The notes under the pieces: model-generated
The model's input: the letters and a program-made list of their open reading frames with translations, nothing else
Told to the model about the DNA's origin: nothing
Database searches by the model: none
Program-made: the position numbers and the translations under genes
NCBI RefSeq assembly: GCF_017897595.1
Contig: NZ_JAGKIK010000003.1
Coordinates: 334,581 to 398,580 of the forward strand
Origin: Aquimarina sp. U1-2
GTDB taxonomy: Bacteria > Bacteroidota > Bacteroidia > Flavobacteriales > Flavobacteriaceae
DNA length: 64,000 bases
Direction of reading: 5' to 3'
In this document: positions 1 through 9,259 of the stretch, piece after piece
Layout of the letters: each line of letters begins with the position of its first letter
How positions within the stretch are numbered: position 1 is the stretch's first letter

Positions 1-1140
1 GAGTTCAGGGCCGTTAGTAATATTGGCGATGGATTCGGTAACGGCCAGTAGGTCTTCGGTTTTTTGTTTTTCTTCCACCAGTTGCTCGTTGGCGATGATG
101 TTACTCAAGGCCACACTCATTTGGTCAGTAATGGATTTAAAGAGGGATAGCTGCCGGTCAAATGCCTTTTCCTGTTTGCTCCAGAAGTAAAGTAATCCAA
201 TGGTTTGGTTGCCTTGTTTAAGTGGGCCAGCTATAATTTGCCTAAAAGGCACATTTTTGGTGTATTTAAAATGGGGATGTTCAAATTGTTGATAGAGCAT
301 TTCAGCAGAAATGACCACGATTTTATTGGCTACCTTTTTAGAAAGCTCGGTTAATGGTAACCAACCAATAATCTCTGCATCCTGAATTTCTTGGTTTGAA
401 CCAGAAGTATCGTAACTGTAATCTACAATGAGGTCACGTTCTTGATGATTGTCAAAATCTAAATGAAATAAACCCGCTTCATCAAAGGGGAAGACTTTCT
501 GCAATTTGTCAAAAATGGCGCGTACTAGTTCAGGGCCGGTATTGATATTTGCAATAGACTCTGTGATGTTAAGTAGTTTTTCTGTCTTTTGTTTTTCTTC
601 TACTAGTTGTTCATTCGCCAATACGTTACCCAAGGCTACTGCTACCTGGTCAGCAATGGCCTGGAAGAGGGTGAAGTCTTTTTCTGAAAAGCGATTTTCC
701 GCTTTTGATAAAAAACAGAGTAACCCAATTTTTTTGTCGCCTATGTATAAGGCACCAGCAATGATTTGCGTGAGACCTCGTTCAAGCATTAATTTCCACT
801 GTTCATTCGGGTAAATTTTAGACTGTTCCTTAACATCAAATAAATTGGACTTTTCAACGTATATCCAAGCATCCTTTTCACTACCTGAATAAGGCCACGG
901 TCCCAACAATTGTTTGCGCGGTAAATCATCCTGCAAATCATCAAGGCTTCCTTCATCCAAAAGCTCGTAGAATAGGTCTTGTTCATCGTCAATTACAAAT
1001 AGACCTGCCGTGTCAAACGGGAAGATGGTTTTTATCTCATTAAATATGACACGTAGCAACGCTTTACGGTCACGCGCTCTGACTAACGCCTGTGTAATTT
1101 TTAAAAGACTGGTATTTATGTCTGGTTTGTTTTGGCTCAT
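1..1140 (-). CDS. Tandem-GAF signalling protein, 3' end outside window
   Basis: An open frame of 380 codons runs from an ATG at 1138-1140 leftwards off the window edge, so the C-terminus is missing. It holds at least two GAF-like sensor modules (about residues 20-190 and 210-375) separated by a repeated linker (EEKQKTEKLLNITESIAN, repeated as EEKQKTEDLLAVTESIAN). A third module seems to begin at the edge. The first GAF closely matches the first GAF of the sigma-54 activator at 26135-28852, sharing LLGPWPY and GLFVID motifs. The missing part could therefore carry an AAA+ sigma-54 domain, or a histidine kinase; the sequence does not show which. It is divergent from the AraC gene at 1420. Cytosolic, with no signal peptide. 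Confidence 0.85.
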   Translation of the reverse strand, partial: MSQNKPDINTSLLKITQALVRARDRKALLRVIFNEIKTIFPFDTAGLFVIDDEQDLFYELLDEGSLDDLQDDLPRKQLLGPWPYSGSEKDAWIYVEKSNLFDVKEQSKIYPNEQWKLMLERGLTQIIAGALYIGDKKIGLLCFLSKAENRFSEKDFTLFQAIADQVAVALGNVLANEQLVEEKQKTEKLLNITESIANINTGPELVRAIFDKLQKVFPFDEAGLFHLDFDNHQERDLIVDYSYDTSGSNQEIQDAEIIGWLPLTELSKKVANKIVVISAEMLYQQFEHPHFKYTKNVPFRQIIAGPLKQGNQTIGLLYFWSKQEKAFDRQLSLFKSITDQMSVALSNIIANEQLVEEKQKTEDLLAVTESIANITNGPEL

Positions 1141-1419
1141 TTCTAATTCAATTTATAGCCTGATTCAAGCTGTGGTAGGGATGCCATTGCTTTGAAAATA
1201 AGCCTGCCTTACAAAAATAATAAAACAACTCATAAAACACGAAAATATCGGGATTATCACGATTTAAATCCTTTATTTTTCGTGAATATCAATACCTTTA
1301 ATTTATCTCATTGATAAATATATTTTTTAGTATGCTGAAAAACAGATGTTTAAATAAAAAAATATAAGCTCTAGATTTTTGGCACCATTCTGTATATGTG
1401 ATGTCAAAAATTCTATGAA

Positions 1420-2373
1420 ATGACAACAAATCAAAAATTTATACCCGGTTTAGATATTCACGCTTTCGCGAAAAGCATCTTACCAGATTATGAGAATAGA
1501 CAAAAGAAGAAATCATCAACCCCACCACAGTTTTTTATAAGCCGTCTAGAGGATGTCGATACCAAGACGCTTTTAGACTCGCCTTATATCTATGATTTTT
1601 TTACCGTCTATTTTATCGAGAAAGGTTCTATGTTAAAAATTAATCAGCTAAAAAGTCTAGAATTAAATGCTAATGAAATTTTCTTCTCACGTCCTGGGGA
1701 AATAAAAACCTGGCAACAGGCCAACGACCTTGAGGGATATATGTTATGTTTTACCCTTGAGTATCTCTTGTTGTTAGTATGTGATAAAAACCTTATCAAC
1801 ACCTTTGATTTTCTGTTACCCAATGGCAAAAGAAACTTTGTCCTTGATGAACCTTGGTTATCCTTATACAAATCGGTGTTCAATGAATTATACAAAGAAT
1901 TCCCGATTAGAAAAAAACATTCTGATGAGATAATTAAACTATGGCTCTTTGTACTGCTCATAAAAACCAATAGAATGAACGCTAATGGCAACGGAACCGA
2001 TGGCCTAGGTACAAAACGGTACACTTTCGATTTTATCTATAGGAAGTTCATGCTATGCTTGGAACAGAACTTTATAGACCTTGCACAGGGCGACGTGGAC
2101 AGGCCATTAATGGTTAAAGAGTTTGCCGCAGAATTGAACGTAAGCCCTACCTACCTTAGCGAATGTATACGCAGGGTGTCCGGCAAATCGGTAAAATCTA
2201 TCATAGACCGCAGGACCTTGTTATTGGCAAAATGCCAGTTGTTGCATACCCATAACAACATCTCTGAAATCGCCTATCAATTAGGTTTTGAAAGTTCTAG
2301 TTACTTCATCAGGTTCTTCAAACGATTTGAGAGTAAGACCCCTTTAGAATTCAGAAACAGCTTTAGAAAATAG
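1420..2373 (+). CDS. AraC-family transcriptional regulator
   Basis: 317 residues with a cupin-like effector half at about 30-150 and a C-terminal AraC double helix-turn-helix at about 215-315. The C-terminal half shows the family signatures: EFAAELNVSPTYLSECIRR for the first helix-turn-helix, and ISEIAYQLGFESSSYFIRFF followed by KTPLEFR for the second. It resembles the AraC proteins at 28874 and 32062 in the same window. It is transcribed away from the tandem-GAF gene, with a 279-bp AT-rich gap between them that must hold both promoters. It lies 36 bp before the small ABM-like gene and probably controls the exported-enzyme run that follows (inference). The start is the first ATG and fits family length. 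Confidence 0.93.
   Translation: MTTNQKFIPGLDIHAFAKSILPDYENRQKKKSSTPPQFFISRLEDVDTKTLLDSPYIYDFFTVYFIEKGSMLKINQLKSLELNANEIFFSRPGEIKTWQQANDLEGYMLCFTLEYLLLLVCDKNLINTFDFLLPNGKRNFVLDEPWLSLYKSVFNELYKEFPIRKKHSDEIIKLWLFVLLIKTNRMNANGNGTDGLGTKRYTFDFIYRKFMLCLEQNFIDLAQGDVDRPLMVKEFAAELNVSPTYLSECIRRVSGKSVKSIIDRRTLLLAKCQLLHTHNNISEIAYQLGFESSSYFIRFFKRFESKTPLEFRNSFRK
1461..1476. repeat. Degenerate copy of the 16-bp palindrome
   Basis: CGCTTTCGCGAAAAGC, one base inserted relative to the perfect palindrome CGCTTTCGCGAAAGCG seen elsewhere in the window. It sits inside the AraC reading frame and encodes AFAKS. Confidence 0.6.
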
Positions 2374-2409
2374 GTCAAATTCAAATGTTATAATGATTAA
2401 ATCCTTCAT

Positions 2410-2715
2410 ATGATTACATACATCCGCCTTCGAATTGCCAACCACGCTCAGTCTCAATTTACGCTAGAAATGTCAAAATTATTGTTCCCCCTGCAAGAGC
2501 GGAGCATCTGTTCGCGATATGATTTAACCCAGTGCCTTACTGAACAAGAAAATTTTATCGTCTGTATTCATTGGTTCTATGAATCGTCTCAAAGTGATAA
2601 AGGCCACTGGGAACCTGAACGAAAAGACCTTCTTGAGAAGTTGTTTCATGAAATAACCTTTAAGGATGATATTCTAGAAATGCGTACTTACGATATTTTA
2701 GAAAGTCACCGATAA
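2410..2715 (+). CDS. Small ABM-like (dimeric alpha/beta barrel) protein
   Basis: 101 residues, no signal peptide. The predicted pattern (a beta strand, an amphipathic helix, then CIHWFYESSQSDKGHW and a C-terminal strand) resembles the antibiotic-biosynthesis-monooxygenase fold, but there is no decisive motif, so the call is tentative. It starts 36 bp after the AraC gene on the same strand and is likely co-transcribed with it. A second, better ABM protein follows the AraC gene at 28874, so the AraC-ABM order occurs twice in this window. Either a cofactor-free monooxygenase or a small binding protein would fit. Confidence 0.6.
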   Translation: MITYIRLRIANHAQSQFTLEMSKLLFPLQERSICSRYDLTQCLTEQENFIVCIHWFYESSQSDKGHWEPERKDLLEKLFHEITFKDDILEMRTYDILESHR

Positions 2716-2956
2716 TAGAAAGTTAGACTATGATTTCTACCATTTTTAAGGTGATAAGTGAAACAAAAAAGGGATACAGCACCGCTAATTTTGAAATTGA
2801 CCTATAGAAAGCCGTAGCATCGGATTATATAATCTTTAAATCACTACTCTTAATTATTCGTCAAATTTTCTCAAATAACAGAATTTTCTTCTTATTGAGA
2901 AGATATAGAAAACAGAAATGAATAATAAATAATTGATTATTAGTTGTTTATGTTCT

Positions 2957-2971
2957 TGGCATCAGATTAGC
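2957..2971 (+). promoter_or_regulatory. Candidate sigma-54 (-24/-12) promoter
   Basis: TGGCATCAGATTAGC has the invariant GG and GC separated by ten bases, as in the sigma-54 consensus TGGCAC-N5-TTGC. It lies 33 bp before the TTG start of the pirin gene, in a 288-bp gene-free gap. Sigma-54 activators are encoded at 26135 and 33300. The match is short and could be chance. Confidence 0.35.
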
Positions 2972-3003
2972 CTATAGAATGGCGAACTAAAAATTTAAAT
3001 GCA

Positions 3004-3897
3004 TTGAAACGAAAGGATTTTTTAAAAACATCGGTTGCAGGATTTGTGGGAACGGTAAGTATAGCGGCAGTAGGTACGAATGGCTCTTCTACCCAAAAAT
3101 CAAGCGCAGAACAAGTCGGTTTTAATCATTTACCTAATAAAGGAAAAAATACTATGAAAACAACAGTAGAAAAAGTGAACCTAGTTGTTCACAAAGCAGA
3201 CACCAGAGGCGATGCAAATCATGGATGGTTGCATTCAAGACACACGTTCAGCTTTGCGGCTTATCACAATCCAGAGCGAATGAATTTTGGAACCTTGCGC
3301 GTTCTTAACGACGACATCGTCGCAGAAAGTAGAGGCTTCGGCACGCATCCACATCGTGATATGGAAATTATATCCATACCATTAGAAGGTGATTTAAAGC
3401 ACGAGGATAACATGGGTAATAAGACCATTATCAAGTCGGGTGATGTACAGGTGATGAGTGCGGGAACGGGCATCATGCATTCAGAATACAATGCCAATGA
3501 AGATGAAAAAGTGAAATTTCTTCAAATCTGGGTATTCCCGAATAAAAAGGGAGTTACCCCACGGTATGACCAGATTACGCTGAATACCGAAGACCGTAAA
3601 AATAAGCTACAACAGGTTTTATCCCCTAATCCAGAGGATGAAGGTGTGTGGGTACACCAAAATGCATGGTTCCATATGACCAACCTGGAAAAAGGAAAAA
3701 CGGTTGAGTATACCTTGAAAGACCCAGAAAATAACGGTCTCTACGCTTTTATCATCAAAGGAGATGTCACTATTGCGGGTGAATCGCTCAATCAAAGAGA
3801 TGGTATCGGCATTAACAATGCTACTGAAATTAGTTTGGTCGCCGATAGTGACACGGAGGTACTGCTTATGGAAGTACCTATGAATATTAACGCTTAA
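3004..3897 (+). CDS. Pirin-family bicupin with Tat-type leader
   Basis: 297 residues. The N-terminal cupin is typical of pirins: residues HPHRDMEIIS and the later GTGIMHSEYN supply the usual His/His/His/Glu iron ligands, and a second cupin follows. Most pirins are cytosolic quercetinase-like or regulatory proteins of 230-290 residues. Here the reading frame begins at a TTG with KRKDFLKTSVAGF and a hydrophobic stretch, a Tat-like leader, suggesting export. An alternative start is the ATG at 3154, giving a plain cytosolic pirin of about 247 residues. The conserved in-frame leader argues for the longer form, but KR in place of RR and the TTG codon leave doubt. Downstream genes also encode exported enzymes. 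Confidence 0.85.
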   Translation: MKRKDFLKTSVAGFVGTVSIAAVGTNGSSTQKSSAEQVGFNHLPNKGKNTMKTTVEKVNLVVHKADTRGDANHGWLHSRHTFSFAAYHNPERMNFGTLRVLNDDIVAESRGFGTHPHRDMEIISIPLEGDLKHEDNMGNKTIIKSGDVQVMSAGTGIMHSEYNANEDEKVKFLQIWVFPNKKGVTPRYDQITLNTEDRKNKLQQVLSPNPEDEGVWVHQNAWFHMTNLEKGKTVEYTLKDPENNGLYAFIIKGDVTIAGESLNQRDGIGINNATEISLVADSDTEVLLMEVPMNINA

Positions 3898-4088
3898 TAA
3901 CTACAGATATGACAAAAGTGAGATTTATAGCAGCATGTAGGCACTTAACTGTGCATCTGCAAAAAGAAACCTAAGAGAATATAGCTTTTTAAAAAGAAAA
4001 TTATCAAATAGCCTCGGGCGGTAGGCTACACAAACCGCAATTTTTTTTAATCAAAACAGCCTTAAGGCAAAAAAACAAAAAAGTAAAA

Positions 4089-4868
4089 ATGAAAACTTTA
4101 AAATTAACAATTGCAGCAATTCTAATTTCGGCAGTATCCTTTGCACAGTGGGATATGTACAATCCTAATCCCAACAACGACCCTGCAAACGCAGCTGAGC
4201 AATTACTCAATCCTACAAACCATGTAGTCTTGATGATAGACCATCAAAGCCAGATGGCGTTTGCCGTAGAGTCTCAACCTATTGAAGAATTGAGAAACAA
4301 TGTAGGGTTGCTATCAGCATCCACAAAACTCTACGATGTACCTACCATTATTACAACGGTAGCGGAGAAGTCATTCTCAGGGCCCGTATTTCCCGAAATA
4401 CGCGAGTACTACCCTAATAGCGACGAATACATCGACCGTTCGACCATGAATTCTTGGGAAGACAAGCGCGTCGTTGAAGCTGTAAAAAAGACAGGGAAAA
4501 AGAAGCTTGTAATAGCAGGTCTGTGGACTGAGGTATGTACGTTATCTGCTGCGCTTTCCTCGCTAGAAGATGGTTATGATGTCTATGTTGTGGTAGATGC
4601 CAATGGTGGTACTTCACAAGAAGCCCACGATATGGCCATGACCAGAATGATTCAGGCAGGTGTTAAGCCAATCACTTCTCTCCAGTATTTATTGGAAGTT
4701 CACAGAGACTGGGCGCGTAGTGATAAGTACAATGACATTGTAAAAATCTCTAAGAAATATGGCGGTGCCTATGGTTTGGGTATAGATTACATCAAAACGA
4801 TGAGCAAGTGGATGACTGGTGTTGAGGCTAGCGAAGCTGAAGGACACAACAAAAAGAAGAAAAAATAA
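4089..4868 (+). CDS. Secreted isochorismatase-family (YcaC-like) hydrolase
   Basis: 259 residues. A Sec signal peptide (KLTIAAILISAVSFAQ) is followed by an isochorismatase-like fold at about 45-210. Asp51 in VVLMIDHQSQ and Cys150 in GLWTEVCT fit the catalytic Asp and nucleophilic Cys of the family. A tail of about 50 residues ends in a lysine run. Family members hydrolyse amides, imides or vinyl ethers; the substrate is unknown. Export is unusual for this family. It sits between the pirin and amidohydrolase genes on the same strand, 60 bp before the next gene, and is probably in one operon with them. Confidence 0.9.
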   Translation: MKTLKLTIAAILISAVSFAQWDMYNPNPNNDPANAAEQLLNPTNHVVLMIDHQSQMAFAVESQPIEELRNNVGLLSASTKLYDVPTIITTVAEKSFSGPVFPEIREYYPNSDEYIDRSTMNSWEDKRVVEAVKKTGKKKLVIAGLWTEVCTLSAALSSLEDGYDVYVVVDANGGTSQEAHDMAMTRMIQAGVKPITSLQYLLEVHRDWARSDKYNDIVKISKKYGGAYGLGIDYIKTMSKWMTGVEASEAEGHNKKKKK

Positions 4869-4928
4869 TTCACAAAAAATGGTACGCTTTGACAACACTC
4901 AAGGCGTACCATTTAAAACAAACAGGCT

Positions 4929-6743
4929 ATGAAAAACGTAATGACATTCATAGTGTTAACGTTTTTGCTTATCTCATGCAAGAACGATAAGGACACTTCA
5001 AAAGCCGAACAGCAGGAAACGGCAGACCTAATAGTTACAAATGCTAAAGTTGCTGTGATGGATAAAGATTACGCTTTCGCGAAAGCGATAGCAGTAAAGG
5101 ACGGTAAGGTCTTAAAAACAGGTACAGTAGAAGAAATCAATGGCTTAAAAGGCGACAATACCAAAGTCATAGATGCTAAAGGAAGAACCCTTATACCTGG
5201 GTTGAACGACTCGCACTTACACTTGACTCGTGGAGGTCGTTTCTTCAATGCTGAAGTGCGTTGGGATGGTGTGAAAACCTTAAAACGTGCCTTAGAAATG
5301 CTCAAAGAACAAGCTGAAAGAACACCCGAAGGTCAGTGGGTTCGCGTTATAGGTGGCTGGAGTCCCTTTCAATTTGAGGAAAAGCGATTGTTTACCATGG
5401 AAGAACTCAATGAGGCTACGGGTGATGTTCCTACCTATGTTTTATTCCTGTATAGTCAGGGTTATTTAAATCAGGCTGGTCTAGACGTATTGGGCATAGA
5501 TGAAAATACTGTGGCACCGCCAGGATCCGAATTTGAAAAAGGACCAGATGGAAAGCTTACAGGTATACTAATTGCAGATCCAAACCCAACAATTTTATAC
5601 GCACGCATTGGTAGTCTACCACCATTGACTCAGGAAGAAATGGAAAACGGCACTAAGCAGTTCTATCGCGAGTTGAACAGTTTTGGGATTACCAGCGGAA
5701 TTGATGCCGGTGGCGGTGGTCATAAATTCCCTAAAGATTACACTGGGACCAAAGCCCTTGCCGACGCTGGAGAAATGCCTATTAGATTATCTTATTTTCT
5801 ATTTCCACAGAACAAAGGCTCAGAATATCAGGAGTTCACAGAATGGATGGAAACAAACGAAGTAGGTCATAATGGTGAAATCCATTTAGACCACGGTTAC
5901 GAACTGGAAGGTGGTGGGGAATTTCTCGCTTGGAGCGCAGGGGATTTTGAGAACTTTCTTGCAGAACAACCTTTATTAGATCGTGACAGACCCACGTGGC
6001 GAAGCGATTTAAAACGCATCGTAAGATTACATGTAGATAATGGCTGGCCTTTTAGAATTCATGCCACTTATGGAGAAACCATTTCCTTAATGCTAGATGT
6101 GTTTGAGGAAGTAAACGAAGAAACCAATGGTAAGTTAGCCTCTAAACGCTGGCTATTTGACCATGCTGAAACCGTAAAAGTGGAAGATCTGCAGCGTATC
6201 AAAGCACTAAACGGTGGTATTGCGATACAAGCAAGGATGGCCTATGCAGGTGAATATTTTGTCGATCGCTACGGTGCTGAAAAGGCTAATGAAGCACCAC
6301 CAGTTAAAAAGATGATGGAAATGGGCATTCCCGTAGGTGCAGGAACAGATGGTACCAGAGTAGCCAGCTACAACCCATGGCCTGCCCTGTACTGGTTAGT
6401 GACTGGTAAAACAGTAGGCGATTTTCAGCTAGCATCAGAAGAAAATCAATTGACCAGAGAAGAAGCACTACACCTTTATACTCAAGGAAGTGCCTGGGTA
6501 TCTCAAGAAGAAGATGTAAAGGGTACTCTAGAAGAGGGAATGTTTGCAGATTTTGCTATTCTTTCTGATGATTACTTCACTGTTCCAGAAAAAGAAATCA
6601 ACAGTCTAAAATCTGTACTTACGGTAGTAGGTGGTAATGTTGTTTATGGTGCTGAAGAATTCAATGATATGAGCCCTACACTACCAGAACCTATACCTAG
6701 TTGGTCACCGGTAAAATACTTCGGTGGTTATCAAACCCAATAA
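4929..6743 (+). CDS. YtcJ-type amidohydrolase, lipoprotein
   Basis: 604 residues. The N-terminus has a lipobox ending LLISC with Cys17, so the protein is probably a periplasmic or outer-membrane lipoprotein. The metal-binding HxH (H96, H98) lies in LNDSHLHL, and the rest matches the amidohydrolase_3/YtcJ family, including a VGAGTDGTR stretch near residue 475 and a C-terminal GMFADFAILS. The family cleaves N-acyl or cyclic amides through a mono- or binuclear metal site. The next gene encodes a close paralogue exported by Tat instead. The frame carries a perfect CGCTTTCGCGAAAGCG palindrome at 5072-5087. Confidence 0.93.
   Translation: MKNVMTFIVLTFLLISCKNDKDTSKAEQQETADLIVTNAKVAVMDKDYAFAKAIAVKDGKVLKTGTVEEINGLKGDNTKVIDAKGRTLIPGLNDSHLHLTRGGRFFNAEVRWDGVKTLKRALEMLKEQAERTPEGQWVRVIGGWSPFQFEEKRLFTMEELNEATGDVPTYVLFLYSQGYLNQAGLDVLGIDENTVAPPGSEFEKGPDGKLTGILIADPNPTILYARIGSLPPLTQEEMENGTKQFYRELNSFGITSGIDAGGGGHKFPKDYTGTKALADAGEMPIRLSYFLFPQNKGSEYQEFTEWMETNEVGHNGEIHLDHGYELEGGGEFLAWSAGDFENFLAEQPLLDRDRPTWRSDLKRIVRLHVDNGWPFRIHATYGETISLMLDVFEEVNEETNGKLASKRWLFDHAETVKVEDLQRIKALNGGIAIQARMAYAGEYFVDRYGAEKANEAPPVKKMMEMGIPVGAGTDGTRVASYNPWPALYWLVTGKTVGDFQLASEENQLTREEALHLYTQGSAWVSQEEDVKGTLEEGMFADFAILSDDYFTVPEKEINSLKSVLTVVGGNVVYGAEEFNDMSPTLPEPIPSWSPVKYFGGYQTQ
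5072..5087. repeat. 16-bp perfect palindrome CGCTTTCGCGAAAGCG
   Basis: Perfect inverted repeat inside the amidohydrolase gene, encoding AFAKA. Other perfect copies are at 10255-10270 and 12413-12428, with near copies at 1461, 52241 and 62709. Confidence 0.85.
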
Positions 6744-6784
6744 AAATTCATCCTAATCAAGCTTCAGGCGTAAAAATTAAACAA

Positions 6785-8623
6785 ATGGAAAAAAAATCAA
6801 AAAACACCATGCATCGTAGGGATTTTATTAAAGGAACTAGTCTTGCAGGGGCTGGAGCAATGCTAATGCCCTCATCCGTATTGGGCAATGCCTTTTCGCA
6901 GATAAAGGGCTCAGCAGACTTAGTAGTGCGCAACGCAAAAGTGACAACTATTGACCCTAAAACACCAAATGCCGAAGCATTTGCCGTAAAGGATGGAAAA
7001 TTTTACCGAGTGGGTTCTAATAGCCGAGTGTCAGAACTAATCGGAAACAAAACCAAGGTAATAGATGCTAAAGGGCATAGGGTTATTCCTGGACTAAACG
7101 ACTCTCATACGCACGGTGTTCGTGAGGGTTTGCACTACGGTCTTGAATTAAGATGGGACTGGGTCAGCTCTGTTGAGGAAGCCCTAGCGATGCTAGCCGA
7201 AGAGGTAAAGCATACCCCAAAAGGACAATGGATAAGAGTTGTAGGTGGATTTTCATGGGAGCAGTTCAAGGAAAAGCGTATGCCTACCCTGGAAGAGATA
7301 AATAAGGTAGCGCCTAACCATCCAGTGTATATTTTCTATTTGTATGCTTATGGTATGTTGAACAAAAAAGCTATTGAGGTACTGAACTACGATAATGAGC
7401 CTATTGATTTATACTATAAAGGTCGCATTGAAAAAGATAGAAACGGTCGCGCCACCGGTATCATCACTGCAGCGCCTTCTGGTCTTATTATGTATAAAAC
7501 GCTTACCAAGCTGCCTAAGATGACCAGACCCCAACAAGTTCTAGGCACGCAGCATTTCTTGAATGAACTGAATGCTCTGGGCATGACATCCTTGTCGGAT
7601 GCTGGTGGCGGTGGTATGGTCTATCCAGATGCCTACGATGTGATTAGAGATGTCAATAAACAAGGCTTATCTACAGTAAGAGTGGGTGTTCATACCTTCC
7701 CACAAGTCGGTGGTCAAGAGTATAATGACTATAAACGATGGATAGGTATGGTGAAACCTGGTGATGGAGATGACATGTATCGCTTTATCGGCGGTGGTGA
7801 AAACATTTGTTGGGCCGCGTATGACTATGAAATTTTTGCACAACAACGTCCAAATTTAGAAGCCAACGTAAAAGATGTTGCATTGCCAATATACAAACTA
7901 TTAGCAGAAAACAATTGGCCTTGGAGACAGCATGTGACTTACAATGAGTCTGCAAGGATTTTATTGGATATGTACGAAGAGGTTGCAGCTGCGGGTGATG
8001 GCAAGTTGCCAAAAGGTACCTTTATTGACCATGGTGAGACCTTTGACGAGCGAACTCTAGAAAGGATTGCAAAATTAGAAATGGGTATCGCTATTCAAAA
8101 CCGTATTGCTTACCAAGCTGAAGACTTTGTAAAGAACTATGGTGCAGCAGCATTGGCTCAAACACCACCTATCAGGAAAATGCTCAAAATGGGTATTCCC
8201 GTTGGTGGTGGAACAGATGCAACTCGTGTAAGTTCTTATAATCCTTGGTATTCCATTCACTGGTTAGCTACAGGGCAGTCTCGCGGTGGAAGACAGATGT
8301 ATGGTGAGGATAATATTTTGACCAGAGAAGAGGCTATTGCCCTATGGACAAAGGGTTCTGCATGGTTTACAGGTGATGAAGGAAACAAAGGCCAAATCAA
8401 GGAAGGACAATTGGGCGACTTTACCATCCTAAACCAAGATGTCATGGAAGTTCCTGACGCATTGATACCTAGAACACATTCTAAACTGACAGGTCTAGGC
8501 GGAAAGGTAGTTCATGCCTACGCAGATTTTGAAAAGTTTGCGCCTAAAGCCTTACCCGAAGTGGCACCGGATTGGTCCCCACTATACCGAACAGGGGACT
8601 TTAGAAAACTCTATTTAAGCTAA
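6785..8623 (+). CDS. YtcJ-type amidohydrolase with Tat signal
   Basis: 612 residues from the ATG at 6785. An upstream in-frame ATG at 6701 lies within the previous gene and adds 28 unlikely residues. The leader MHRRDFIKGTSLAGAGAM is a textbook Tat signal. The metal-binding HxH is at 108/110 (LNDSHTHG), and the fold matches the amidohydrolase_3 family along its whole length, with GGGTDATR near residue 475. It is a paralogue of the preceding lipoprotein, so one enzyme type seems to be exported folded (Tat, often with cofactor) and one through the lipoprotein route. Substrate unknown. It is co-directional, 41 bp after its paralogue. Confidence 0.93.
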   Translation: MEKKSKNTMHRRDFIKGTSLAGAGAMLMPSSVLGNAFSQIKGSADLVVRNAKVTTIDPKTPNAEAFAVKDGKFYRVGSNSRVSELIGNKTKVIDAKGHRVIPGLNDSHTHGVREGLHYGLELRWDWVSSVEEALAMLAEEVKHTPKGQWIRVVGGFSWEQFKEKRMPTLEEINKVAPNHPVYIFYLYAYGMLNKKAIEVLNYDNEPIDLYYKGRIEKDRNGRATGIITAAPSGLIMYKTLTKLPKMTRPQQVLGTQHFLNELNALGMTSLSDAGGGGMVYPDAYDVIRDVNKQGLSTVRVGVHTFPQVGGQEYNDYKRWIGMVKPGDGDDMYRFIGGGENICWAAYDYEIFAQQRPNLEANVKDVALPIYKLLAENNWPWRQHVTYNESARILLDMYEEVAAAGDGKLPKGTFIDHGETFDERTLERIAKLEMGIAIQNRIAYQAEDFVKNYGAAALAQTPPIRKMLKMGIPVGGGTDATRVSSYNPWYSIHWLATGQSRGGRQMYGEDNILTREEAIALWTKGSAWFTGDEGNKGQIKEGQLGDFTILNQDVMEVPDALIPRTHSKLTGLGGKVVHAYADFEKFAPKALPEVAPDWSPLYRTGDFRKLYLS

Positions 8624-8662
8624 TAAATTTTTAGGCAATAAAGCCTTTATAAACAAAAAACA

Positions 8663-9187
8663 ATGGAAACAGCACAAAAAACAATTTGGAAGATTGACGA
8701 CACCCATTCTGAAATAGGATTTAAAGTTAAACATATGATGATTTCTATCGTCAAAGGTCATTTTGAAGAATACACCTCTTCAATAGAAGCTTCGGAAGAA
8801 GATTTCGGTGATGCCTCGTTTCACTTTTCGGCAAAAATCGAGTCAATTAATACTAAGAACAACGACCGTGATGCGCACTTAAAGTCAGATGATTTCTTTA
8901 ACGCGGCAAGCTATCCAGAAATGACATTTATGTCAAAGTCTTTCGATGGTAACAAACTTGTAGGTGATTTGACGATTAGAGATGTGACAAAAGAAGTTTC
9001 GTTAGAGGTCGACTTAAATGGTGTTGCCGTGGACCCTTACGGTCAGACCAAAGCAGGTTTTGAAATGCGCGGCGATATCAGCCGTAAAGATTTCGGTCTG
9101 ACGTGGAATGCCGTGACAGAGGCTGGAAGTGTCGTAGTTTCAGACAAGGTCAACTTAATAATTGATGCGCAGTTTGTAAAATCTTAG
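8663..9187 (+). CDS. YceI-family lipid-binding protein
   Basis: 174 residues with the YceI lipocalin-like pattern throughout: WKIDDTHSEIGFKVKHM at the start, DAHLKSDDFFNAASYPEMTF in the middle, GDLTIRDVTKEVSL, and GRKDFGLTW-type SRKDFGLTWN near the end. The family binds polyisoprenoids or other amphipathic compounds. This copy has no signal peptide, so it is probably cytosolic, like many flavobacterial members. It follows the Tat amidohydrolase by 39 bp, and a clear terminator closes the run after it. Confidence 0.93.
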   Translation: METAQKTIWKIDDTHSEIGFKVKHMMISIVKGHFEEYTSSIEASEEDFGDASFHFSAKIESINTKNNDRDAHLKSDDFFNAASYPEMTFMSKSFDGNKLVGDLTIRDVTKEVSLEVDLNGVAVDPYGQTKAGFEMRGDISRKDFGLTWNAVTEAGSVVVSDKVNLIIDAQFVKS

Positions 9188-9202
9188 TGGTTTTTATTTA
9201 AT

Positions 9203-9237
9203 AAAAGACCATCTAATCTAATTCTAGATGGTCTTTT
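9203..9237 (+). terminator. Rho-independent-type terminator after yceI-like gene
   Basis: Perfect 13-bp stem (AAAAGACCATCTA / TAGATGGTCTTTT) with a 9-base loop, 15 bp after the YceI stop. The A-rich and T-rich arms make it usable on either strand. Confidence 0.85.
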
Positions 9238-9259
9238 GTATTTAAATACATCCATAATC

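Noticed and set aside
506..1195. Three short frames over the left edge (506-814, 789-992, 1010-1195)
   Set aside because: They are out-of-frame shadows of the open minus-strand GAF gene at 1-1140.
1380..1395. Possible sigma-54 element TGGCACCATTCTGTA before the AraC gene
   Set aside because: The -12 GC is replaced by TA; only the -24 half fits.
4010..4088. Inverted repeats and A/T runs before the isochorismatase gene
   Set aside because: Short arms only; nothing beyond what AT-rich DNA gives by chance.
6701..6784. Longer N-terminus for the Tat amidohydrolase
   Set aside because: The extra 28 codons overlap the previous gene and would bury the Tat motif; the ATG at 6785 gives a normal leader.
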